Positions 55,395 through 64,000 of a stretch of DNA of 64,000 nt are shown here, piece after piece. The stretch is taken from assembly GCA_030220185.1 (NCBI GenBank), contig JASPKZ010009688.1, positions 1 through 64,000 on the forward strand, given 5' to 3'. This stretch comes from Diploptera punctata (taxonomy: Eukaryota > Arthropoda > Insecta > Blattodea > Blaberidae). The notes under the pieces were generated by a model. That model was not told the DNA's origin. It was given only the letters and a program-made list of their open reading frames with translations, and searched no databases. The stretch's first letter is position 1. Each line of letters begins with the position of its first letter. The translations under genes and the position numbers were made by a program.

Positions 55395-56085
55395 CACTTG
55401 CATTATTTTACAACGAGACGGTAAAAGTTCGATTACTTACAAGGTTCACGTAGGATGCACTGAGAACACTATCGTGATTAATGTCCATCTGTTAAAAACA
55501 TAAATTTCTATAACTTTTAGATTAATATATTAATGCCGTAATCGATGTTATTAAATTTATCAAAACGGCTAATTACATGTCAGTAACCGCACACGTTCTG
55601 AACTGAGGCTCGCTGGGAAGATGTAACTCGATGCGCCACCTATCAAAGTATTATTACCAACATGATTTGTCCCGCGCGACCGACATCGCTAAATTTTTAT
55701 TCAAATACGAATCTATTTAGCGGATCAATCATACTGGTATAGTAAATATTATATAGCTTATTCTTCTAGAATTTTTATATGCTAAATGTATTAGGCTATT
55801 CTGTATCAGGTTTCCACCTGTGAATGATGTAACAGAACAAGTGACTGCCAGCGTCATGTTAGCCAACATCAAACGAATGTTGATAATATTTATACAAAGA
55901 AATCTTCTTCACTTGTGCATTGTTACTTTTTTCTATATTTGTGTCAATTAAGTTTTGTATTGTTAATAGGGGAAATTCCTATGACATGTCATATTTTGAC
56001 TTTCATTTTGAATTTCGAGTAATTAAATAAAATGCATATAGGTCTTGTGACATTTAACATAGACTCGATTCTGGAATTGTATTAC
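55395..56085. other. No feature recognised
   Basis: AT-rich, private to copy B after the 55390 breakpoint. Confidence 0.35.
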
Positions 56086-56089
56086 AGGA

Positions 56090-56275
56090 CTCTAGACGTC
56101 GCTAACTCACTCACTACCCGGATACATACCTATCCAGAGCTAATGAATTCCAGTCATCCGCTGTATAATGTACTTCCCTCAAATCATAGTTAAGGATATT
56201 CTTCCACCTCATTCTTAGTCTCCATACTGGACGCTTTATCTCTGATTTTCCTACAAGCAGATCCCAAATAGCACT
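56090..56275 (-). mobile_element. LINE-A 3' end, first of a tandem pair
   Basis: Minus-strand 'LLVGKSEIKRPVWRLRMRWK' and 'YTADDWNSLALDR' equivalents, truncated at both sides. Confidence 0.65.
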
Positions 56276-56279
56276 AAGT

Positions 56280-56600
56280 AACTAACCTATTTTGCAGTAT
56301 CGAACCCGTAGGTTCATGGCTGCATGTACATAATTTCTCCATACATCCCTTTCCTGAACTAATATTTTCCAATCATCCCCCATGCAATCCACCTCCCTCA
56401 AATGATGCTTAACCTTCCACCTCATTCTTGGTCTACCAACTGGGAGTTTTCCCTCTGGTTTTCCAACAAGACGTTTCCGTGCTCCTCTTTCACTCCTCAT
56501 TCGCACCACATGTTTATCGCAGTCTACGAGACTTAACTACATCTGATGTCTTTATAAAGATCCTGTAGCTCACTGTCATTCATCTGTCTAAAGTAAAAAA
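56280..56600 (-). mobile_element. LINE-A 3' end, second of a tandem pair
   Basis: The open minus frame 56282-56509 preserves the family C-terminus: 'MVRMRSERGARKRLVGKPEG', 'GRPRMRW', 'LREVDCMGDDWKILVQERDV' and 'YVHAAMNLRVR'. This is the best copy of that end in the window. Upstream remnants of the 'KSRRL' and 'YRTSE' blocks reach about 56600. Confidence 0.8.
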
Positions 56601-56664
56601 AACTGTATGCTCAATACTGATAGTATTTCCTCCTCCCTTACATATTATGATGATCATCTTTGAC

Positions 56665-56810
56665 CTGCCTTATGGGCTAGTAGTCGTAGCGTTTCTGACT
56701 ACAGTTTATAAGGTCCCGGGTTCGATTCCAGGTCGAACAATGGGATTATTTCCATAAAGGGAATTATTCCTGTAGTTGCCCATGGTCTGGAATTTTGCTT
56801 AAGTCTAGGA
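56665..56810 (+). mobile_element. SINE-7 with tRNA-like head
   Basis: 'atgggctagtagtcgtagcg' (A box) and 'cgggttcgattccaggtcga' (B box), then the body start 'aaagggaattattcctgtag', matching 26757. It is the only copy in the window with a head. Confidence 0.65.
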
Positions 56811-57031
56811 GTGTAACTGCATATAATGTGTAGTGTATTGTATAAGTTAATACAAGTAGGTAACACTGTGTACATTTATAAGTAACACAACAAACTTATC
56901 TTGAAAACAATTTTCGAAAATTTGCATTAAGAAGTTTTCTTGCTTAATTGATTTTTGTTATTTTTAAAATGATTTTGATAACTTTCGCTAAAGAACAACA
57001 ATGCAACAGAGCTACTAAGTTTCGCTTCCAC

Positions 57032-57212
57032 ATACGGCCGTCTCTGTCATCCGGTACTCATTTCCGTTAGAAGCTGAGTAAACACCAGTGCCGCGATGCC
57101 GCCAGAAGGTTTGGTCCAACTAAAAATCCTAACCCAATCGAGGCTCGAAACCACGACCTTCCGGCTTGTAGCATGATTGTTCAAACAACAACGCTATGGC
57201 AAGTGCCATTAA
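57032..57212 (-). mobile_element. SINE-4 (partner of 27635)
   Basis: Same flanks as in copy A. On the minus strand the B box region is 'gtggtttcgagcctcgattg'. Confidence 0.7.
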
Positions 57213-57885
57213 AATTGCTTCAATGGATCAGAATTAATGAAGGAGCTAATTAAAATGGAAATACAAGGAACATGTTGATTTATTGAGCTATAAATAAGGT
57301 AGAATTACCTCACTTATATGATAATATTGTACATACTGTATCAGTAAAAACAATTTATATTTATTGTAACGGTCAATATTTCAATACTGCACTTAGATGT
57401 AATGAGAATAATGTGATACTCGTTCTGCATCAAACAGTTAAGCGCCACAAGGGGGCGTTTACACTCTCGATGCGTATTAGTATGGGATATTTTACTATGT
57501 ATCAATCAGCCAAGCGCCAAGTAAATGCGTATGTACTGCTGATGTAAAATAATATATCACAATGTTAGTAGTGTTTGTTTGCACAATTGATATCTTGTTT
57601 TGTAATATTCATACGTATTACATTGTGAAATGTGCGCGTTAAATGAACAATATAAATCCAATTCATTAATACAATTATAATATATACAAAAAACACACAA
57701 AAACAAAAAAAAATCATGTTGTAACAATTTTGTAAAATCAATTTTTATACCTTGGAGTGAAACATCGATAGACGTCCGTCAACTTTCTCACTAAATGTTT
57801 TTGTGAACTACAATACGTTATGCACACGTAACTCTAAGTAAATAATACAAATAATTTATCTCATATTTTGATATGAATTATTCTC

Positions 57886-57889
<4 letters not shown>

Positions 57890-57926
<37 letters not shown>
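57890..57926 (+). repeat. (AT)n microsatellite
   Basis: Left border of the tRNA-like insertion. Copy A has only 'tgaatatatatta' here (31836-31848). Confidence 0.9.
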
Positions 57927-57932
<6 letters not shown>

Positions 57933-58165
57933 CTCTTTAATTTGCTTACTTGTTATAGTCAGCTACTAGATGGCAGTGAAGACCGAGTTCTCGCGACATC
58001 TAGTAATAATGGAGAATATAATACATATATAAGAAAAATAAGTGTTTGATTTGGATTCGCCTGGTAGTCTAATGGATATCACGCTGAGGTACAGACTCAA
58101 AGATGCGGGTTCGAGTCCCGTCCAGGCATTTATTTTTCTTATCATACCATATATATATATATATA
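57927..58165 (+). mobile_element. tRNA-like element inserted in duplication B
   Basis: Present between AT runs in copy B and absent from the matching point of copy A (31840-31850). Contents: 'ctagatggcagtgaagaccg' facing 'cgcgacatctag' (hairpin), 'aagaaaaataa' (58031-58041), a tRNA-like 70-mer, and the exact inverted 'ttatttttctt' (58130-58140). Related to 52120-52325. No coding frame. Confidence 0.75.
58059..58128 (+). tRNA. tRNA-like sequence, possibly foldable
   Basis: Starts 'gcctgg' and ends 'ccaggca': six of seven acceptor pairs form. The T arm 'gcgggttcgagtcccgt' is complete (one G-U pair), and the anticodon stem pairs at four of five positions around loop 'gtacaga' (anticodon would be ACA). 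The D arm 'gtctaatggatatcac' has two mismatches but keeps the GG of its loop, recalling tRNA-Arg heads. The odd anticodon, weak D stem and position inside a repeated element argue for an element-borne tRNA relic over a working gene. A covariance-model scan would decide. Confidence 0.4.
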
Positions 58166-58469
58166 TTACAATTTTCATTGAACAAAATTAGAAAGAGATA
58201 CACTTTTAATTTCACAAAAAAATAGGAGAACGAATTGTACCAGGTGATGAGCAGTGGACCTCCTAACTCCGTCGCCTCTGAACTGACAAGCGCCTGATTT
58301 TTTAAATATTTATGTTTATAAAATATGAGTATATGGACTTGATGCGCGACAAATATATGATTCACATAATAAATACGTATCTGCAGCGAGACAGGGCAGC
58401 TCTTATAAACCACATATACATTATTCTGAGCTCTGGATGTCGTTAAAACATTAACCCTTAAATTGGCAA

Positions 58470-58860
58470 AACTAGACTAGACTAGACTATGTGGTGGAAG
58501 CGGATCACTTTTCCAAAACGTATCCGTCCTCTGAGCCGGCCAATGATGAATCCAGTTTCCCGGATGCATCCTCGGCGGCCGAGAAAGGAACCGTATGGTC
58601 CATAAACCATACTTTCGGCTATTTTAGGGATTTATTAACCCTCTTTAGGCCTTTGGTGTAGACAGCGAGCGTATATCCTAGTGTCGACCAAAACCAGCCG
58701 CAGATCGGTCGGACATTAACAAGCCTTGGTGACGCTGGTCGAAGCTGATACTCCAAGCCGCCAACACGAAGACCGTCACCGCCGCAGAAGCCGCCAACCC
58801 CTAAAGGGGCAAGAGAGGGAGGACAAGTCGTCATTCCAATCAGAAACGGCTCTTTTCGGA
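58470..58860. other. GC-rich block of unknown origin
   Basis: About 390 bp clearly richer in G+C than its surroundings, with words such as 'cctcggcggccgagaa', 'accgtatggtccataaacca' (small hairpin) and 'gccgccaacccctaaagggg'. It begins after 'actagactagactag'. The 71-codon minus frame (58619-58834) is glycine- and proline-rich and unassigned. It may be a retroelement untranslated region. Confidence 0.4.
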
Positions 58861-59049
58861 TTTAGAATTTGGAAAGTAATTTTGTTACATTTTACAGAGC
58901 TATAATTTCATGTCTAGTTATTAATGAATATTTTGAAAACATTGACGTGATGGGAGAAGATGGAGATCATTTTCGAATTCAGGACACAAAATGCGTTTAG
59001 AATCACCTATCAGATTTTGAAAAACAAAAATAACTTTTAAAATGCAGAA

Positions 59050-60765
59050 CGGTGTATATCAACGACACTCTTTAAAAGCTAAACTAATTCGTTTTGCAAT
59101 TATAATCTAGAGGAGAAAGTGCCAACAATTTTGCCCACAGACCTCGTCTTACAAGCTTGATATTATCTTATGTGCCCTAAATCCTGATAGCTGGTACTGC
59201 TTTATACTCCTTTACGAAGGAAAATGTACTTACGATTTTTAGTTCCTAAAGAATCCACAAACGCCGTCAGGGTTTGTTCCCGTGAACTTTAGAACCAGAG
59301 GCGAGCACGATAAGCTCTAGTCTAGCAAAATCGATTTCAGCGCTTAAGAAGTATGCACATTACATTCTCAGTGTCATATTATCTGAAATTGTAACGCCAC
59401 TTTTTAAGAAATAGAACTGTTCTTAGGAACGTTTAAACATGAGGAAACTTGTAATTTGATTTCTAAATCTATATGGGACCTCTACCCCTGTGCCCCAAAA
59501 ATGATGTTATTACAAACAGATACATTTAACGATAGTAAATTAAGACGCGTGGATGGGAATTGGCTTTTTACAGAAGCGAGGAAATGATTAAAAACCGAGC
59601 GTTATCAAGGTTTTTAATTTCCGAGATTCTGTAAACCACCTCACAAACGTGTTTTGTACATACTGTTTGCACGATGGTGTTATAATAAATAATAGTAAAA
59701 TAATAACATATTTGTTGGAAATATTTTCGTTCATTATAAACAACTGATTGTCGTTAGAAGTCTGACCAATGTATATGCAGTAAATGCCTAAAATAATTTA
59801 GTTGAGACTACAGCAGGCCGAAAAATAATCAGGGATAAAATGGTGGCAAGAATGAATTTATTGATTATTATTGTTTCAAACACATCTCAATTCATATAAA
59901 ATGCAGTGATTTGTTTGGTATAATGTATATTCACACCACCTTTTGGATATATTTTTCTATATATCTACATTGTACATAGTATACAAAAACGGCAGTGTTT
60001 AATTCATAATATTACAGTACAGTTATTTAGTTATGTATTGGTTGGCAACCCAGAAATTTAGGAAACTGCACATCCAATCATGGTCGTCATTTCTGTAAGT
60101 ACGACAGGACGCACTATCTTGAAAATAATGATTGTAGAAATGTCCTTCGTTGCTAATGTTGACGTAATAACCGTGTCGTAACGTAGCAACGTCACTAAAT
60201 GCAAGATATTTTTACAAATTAAATTTTAAAATATATTATTTGACAGATTGAATTCAGAAGTGTTTCATCCATCAACATATACCGTGGAAATGTACCTTCC
60301 TCTAACAGGTAAACATTCAATACCACAAGTTATCATCTTTAAATGAAGGGTACAAGGAAAAATCCAACAAAGCTAATTATCCACCACAAAAGAAATGTCT
60401 TTTAATTGATGCGATTAGAAGCAAAGGGGCGTAAGTGTCTTTTTTCTCTTGAAAAAAGTGAGTTTGTAAAGGCATTAATGTCTTTTTCGAGTTACCTGGG
60501 AGAAAACACTCATCACCCGCAGTTATCATTTTGAATTACCTGTCGTTTTTTTATACAACTTCAACTTAAAAATGTTTTCGCACTACTGCAAAGCTTGTAC
60601 TTTTGCTTCCAAACTCCTCAATTATACAAAGTACCTACTTTTTACAATACGTGTCAAATTTGGAAGCAAATAAACCTATGATTATACAACCTTTCGTACT
60701 CCTAAAACATAGAACTTTCCATTGAGAATCTAAAGGAAACTTACACTCTATTTTGACAATACTCA
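59050..60765 (+). repeat. Dispersed repeat R1, copy 4, with an insertion
   Basis: 59050-59115 and 59935-60765 align with 38820-38900 and 38930-39720 (and with 30-880). The intervening 59116-59934 is extra. The exon-like piece is 60247-60308: 'gacag|attgaa' to 'aacag|gtaaac', open frame 'LNSEVFHPSTYTVEMYLPLT'. Confidence 0.65.
59116..59934. other. Sequence inserted in R1 copy 4
   Basis: Non-coding. Contains an imperfect hairpin at 59562-59637 with arms around 'attaaaaacc' and 'ggtttttaat'. Ends and target duplication not identified. Confidence 0.4.
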
Positions 60766-60767
60766 CT

Positions 60768-60845
60768 TACTCACTGGTACTATCGAACCCGTAGGTTCAT
60801 GGCCGCGCGGACGTAAGCTCTCCATACATCCCTATCCTGAGAATT
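60768..60845 (-). mobile_element. LINE-A extreme 3' end
   Basis: Minus strand covers only the last block ('AMNLRVR' and stop) and the 3' end 'agtgagtaagtgag'. Directly follows R1. Confidence 0.65.
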
Positions 60846-60914
60846 ATAGCCGAATTAAACGCCTGGTCCGCAGGATTTAGGGTTGACGCATCAGGCTAGC
60901 TTGCTATTCGTTAA

Positions 60915-61335
60915 AAAAAATTGTATTGCATTGTATTGTAAGCCTATGTTTTCCCTTTACAGAGATTTAGGCGCTCTCCCCCTACAGGGAAGAATTTGAA
61001 CCATACTAATTTAGTTACACTTGTTTTCGTATAGATGTCTTTTTGAGTGGTCTGGTGTCAGTGGTCCGCCTCATACTGACATCTAAGAAACCAAGGTAGT
61101 ACTAGGACGGAAAAATTCAGTACATTTTGCTTAGAGGCCTTTTCATTCAGGCTTAGGGATTTTTTACGAGCCTGAAAATCTTCAGACTCGGGACCTACGG
61201 CTTAAAGTCCCTCCCGGAGGACTTGCTCCTTGGATTTTTCCGTCCTAAAAATATCAAATGACCCCAGCCGGGTTTGAACCCGCGACCCTCGGGACAAGAG
61301 GCAAGGAGCATAACCAATGGTCCACCGCGACCGAC
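60915..61335 (-). mobile_element. SINE-3, reverse copy
   Basis: Minus-strand head 'gcggtggaccattggttatg' and 'gcgggttcaaacccggctgg', and the body as in 18889-19265. It ends in 'caatacaatgcaatacaatt' followed by T, which may be the true 3' tail, with a slightly longer body than the plus copy. Confidence 0.82.
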
Positions 61336-61476
61336 TTCGTTAAAAAATACAATGCCCAAAAATCAAATGCTACATTGATTTAATAAAAAGCTACAAAACT
61401 GACTATTCTTTCAGGAACATGGAATATACAAGGGATTTGAAATAAGATTAAGGAAATAATGAATAGCTTAATAAAT

Positions 61477-61480
<4 letters not shown>

Positions 61481-61508
<28 letters not shown>
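61481..61508 (+). repeat. (TAA)n microsatellite
   Basis: About nine TAA units; no relation to neighbouring elements seen. Confidence 0.9.
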
Positions 61509-61509
<1 letters not shown>

Positions 61510-61804
61510 TATTTAACAAATATATTCAAAGTCATAACGTTTTCTCTTCCACTTAACCAACTCTATTTTACAAGGCACATATTACATGCACAGTGTCAGG
61601 GTGAACCGGGGAAGGTGGGACTACGCCACAACGATATGTGAATCTAGAAAAGGAAAAAGAAGCAGAAGAGGACATCCACGACAGAGATGATTCCCAGTAT
61701 TCAGTGCAGTAACAGGTGTGCAGTGATCTGGAATAATAAGAGACAAATAGAGCGAGTGTAGGTCTAGAATAACAGACCAATAAACTGATAAAGTAATAAA
61801 ATAA
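61509..61804. other. No feature recognised
   Basis: Overlapping minus frames of 70-78 codons have no domain features. Confidence 0.3.
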
Positions 61805-61805
61805 A

Positions 61806-62334
61806 GAAAAACTGCACTTAAACTAGCGTGAAATATTTTCAAAGTCCTATACAACAACAGTGCGCATGCACCAGTGTTTATACAACCAGCAATAACTCAC
61901 AATCGACCACATATCGATTATCATCCTCGATTACTATCGGTCGCTATGAAATTTAAATGACCAATACTTGCAATAAATCGCCAAATCTATGTTAAAAATA
62001 ATATATCAGTAATATTAAAATTACCAAACGTTTATTAAAAATGGGTGTACACTTACTTATCACTCCCTAACGCTGATCCAACCAGCGATAGAAAAATCAT
62101 AGACTAAGTAATATACTGTGTGGAGAAAATAGCAGTTAGCATCACAAAATTGTCTAACAGTGCTATAATATTGTGATTTGCATATTTAAATAAATACTTC
62201 AAAATTGTCTAATAATGTTATAAAAATTGTTTGAAAAATGTAAAATATTAATTAAAGTTAGTAAATACAGAAGAAGAGCTATAGTTTACAACAATATAAC
62301 AAAAATCAAGCGCTAGTAGAAGTGCAGTTGAGCC
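61806..62334. mobile_element. MITE, third copy
   Basis: Full-length relative of 25532-26076, same ends, outside the segmental duplication. Shows that the family was dispersed independently. Target duplication not clear. Confidence 0.75.
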
Positions 62335-62724
62335 GAAGTAAGAGATGGAGGCATAAGTGGATAGGGAAAGTAGAACAGAAATCTCAAGCTTGAATTAGAT
62401 AAAGACTTGGAGGAAAAAGAGTATATAAATTAAGACAAGCGTAAGTAAGCAAATCCAATCATGGAGACTAATTCACCCTGTGATAATAATTGATCCTGAT
62501 GATAGGAGTTCGTTATCCTGTAGGGGGTTAAATTAACTTATTACTTATAAGTAGTGCCACGGCTTTCATTACAAATTCTGCCAAGACAAGACATTCCACC
62601 AACCGAATGATGATTGCGTGTGCAAACTGTGAAAGATACCATGCACAAAACTGCAAAAGAAGAAAAGTGTCGATAATAAAATTAGGACTAGAATAGTTAA
62701 TCATCAATATTTTGCACATTGTGC

Positions 62725-63710
62725 GCATTATAAGTAATGCCACGAGTGATTTTCAATTCATCTGGAGAATTTGGAAATCAAGAGGGGCATTTGTTAGGAC
62801 TACCTAACGAATAAAATTAAGCTCTTTACTGACAAATCATTACTTAAATACAATTATTTTAAAATATTTATATATTTAATGTAAACGGCGATGTTTGAAA
62901 ACAAATGAGAAATGTTTCATTTGTTCATCACTGCAACTTGATCATACTATTTATTGCCAAATAAGATCGCAATGTTGTAAGAATGCGCCCTAGTGGAGAA
63001 AAATTGAAACATCAACTTGTATATTATAACACACATTATAGGTCATTAATTTTTCTTTCGGAAGAACTCAGTAAAATCAGTAGTAGTAGTAGGACTTTAT
63101 TAGACAAAAAGTAAGATATTTACAATATTATTTACAAATATGGGTCGCACGGGCAGTAAGCCGTACGTACTGTTGACAGTCCGTTACAGTAAAGTAATAC
63201 TAGTGTGAAGAAAAATAAACAAAACAAAAAAAACAATAACATTACAATTACATAAAGAAAACGCAATAATATTACAATTAAATAATAACACAATAGCATC
63301 ATACACTAAAAAAAGCAATAACATTACAATTACATAAAGAAAACATAGTAATATTACAATTAAATAATAACACAATAGCACTATACACTAAAAAAACCGT
63401 AACATTGCAATTACTTAAGAAAACACAGTAATATTACAATTAAATAATAACACATTCAGTATTTAAAAACACAATCATTGAGAACATAATTATCCAATGT
63501 CTAGGTCGAAGGAATCTGTTCAGTATTTGTTGGAGAGTCAGTCACTACAAAATAATGCTCTTACCTGTTCAGAATATTAAAAAAGGAGGAGCTTTCTTTA
63601 TTTTGGTAACGAAAATTCGATAACTATCGAGGTAAAACACGACTGTAACTGGTTGTAAAACGTTCATTGAAATGTGATTGGTCATTGACTCCCATTTGGG
63701 GCATGAGAGA
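62725..63710 (+). repeat. Dispersed repeat R2, copy 3, with an insertion
   Basis: 62725-63065 and 63510-63710 align with 3850-4215 and 4245-4480. Start landmark 'ataagtaatgccacgagtga'. The insert (about 63070-63510) carries the 82-bp tandem repeat. Confidence 0.65.
63235..63452 (+). repeat. 82-bp tandem repeat, about 2.7 units
   Basis: Units begin 'aataacattacaattacata' and 'gtaacattgcaattactta'. Each unit contains an internal near-repeat of 'attacaatta'. The minus frame 63184-63381 is a product of it. Confidence 0.9.
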
Positions 63711-63734
63711 AATAATCTACTCAATTTATAAAAA

Positions 63735-64000
63735 AAAAATATTGCAAAGTAAGATACAAAGCGCAGAAATGAACTTCCATTGAAGAACAAAAGGCTGCAC
63801 AAGATTGGATCGGATAAAGAATTAATATATAAGAACAGAGTTAAACATATATCCATTGAATGAGAAAATCAGAGAATATAGAGAGAAATGGTTTATACGT
63901 GTGGAAAGAATGAAAGTAACAAGAGCAGCATTCAACTACAAGCCAAGAGGTTCAAGGAATGTAGGAAGGCCAGTGAAAAGATGGGCAGAAGAACTGTGAA
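63735..64000 (+). pseudogene. LINE-B C-terminal fragment at window edge
   Basis: Readable in one frame with stops: 'QSAEMNFH*RTKGCTRLDRI', 'YIRTELNIYPLNEKIREYRE', 'KWFIRVERMKVTRAAFNYKP' and 'GSRNVGRPVKRWAEEL', stop at 63997. The reverse-transcriptase core is missing. The 'DRIK...NEKIREYREKW..RVERM' order equals that of 28033-28608 and 40846-41040. Confidence 0.75.

Larger units (their letters stand above)
45965..58445 (+). repeat. Segmental duplication, copy B
   Basis: Direct colinear partner of 21325-32085. Private to B: 46115-46950, the composite SINE at 47373, a SINE-2/LINE-A block at 48229-48800, most of a T3 element with a tRNA-like insertion (51370-52465), a MITE at 53206, a LINE-A pair at 56090-56590 and a tRNA-like element at 57930-58165. 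Confidence 0.8.

Noticed and set aside
63184..63381. Leu/Val/Ile-rich minus frame resembling a membrane protein
   Set aside because: Produced by the 82-bp tandem repeat.

Overview
This window looks like intergenic or heterochromatin-like DNA from a large, AT-rich, repeat-dense animal genome, most likely an insect. A cockroach, termite or another polyneopteran is my inference. It rests on the many tRNA-headed SINEs, decayed non-LTR LINEs, an insect-type tRNA-Tyr-derived repeat and the absence of bacterial gene organisation. I found no intact host protein-coding gene, no rRNA gene and no CRISPR array. Every longer open frame is either decayed mobile-element coding sequence or a by-product of a tandem repeat.

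Layout. At 1-1.7 kb lies a dispersed block that recurs at 38.8-40.6 and 59.0-60.8 kb. At 3.85-6.1 kb another repeat is present as an inverted pair. At 6.3-8.6 kb a hAT-like transposon with a perfect 8-bp target duplication has split a SINE. At 11.7-14.8 kb there is a large nested foldback element carrying tRNA-Tyr-like modules and an (ATAG)n array; a simpler copy lies at 29.1-30.2 kb. LINE fragments in both orientations fill 15.1-16.4 kb. A TTA microsatellite, a full SINE and a 260-bp near-perfect palindrome follow at 18.6-19.6 kb.

Two long colinear direct copies make up much of the rest: about 21.3-32.1 kb (copy A) and 46.0-58.4 kb (copy B). Each holds private insertions for which the other gives an empty site. 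Between them lie a 1.3-kb minisatellite of roughly 100 13-bp units (32.7-34.0 kb), a DNA transposon with terminal inverted repeats and a helix-turn-helix-like first exon (36.5-37.8 kb), a reverse-transcriptase pseudogene (40.8-41.7 kb) and a decayed transposase-like pseudogene (43.5-44.1 kb). The last 5 kb hold another SINE, a MITE, an 82-bp tandem repeat and a LINE 3' end that reaches the window edge.

The elements interact mainly by nesting and by hitch-hiking in the duplication, so relative ages can be read from the sequence. I separate at least six tRNA-headed SINE families (SINE-1 to SINE-4, SINE-6, SINE-7), a tRNA-Tyr-derived foldback family and two LINE groups (LINE-A, LINE-B). These names, and T3, R1 and R2, are local labels only. 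Boundaries were read by eye and are approximate unless a target-site duplication is given.
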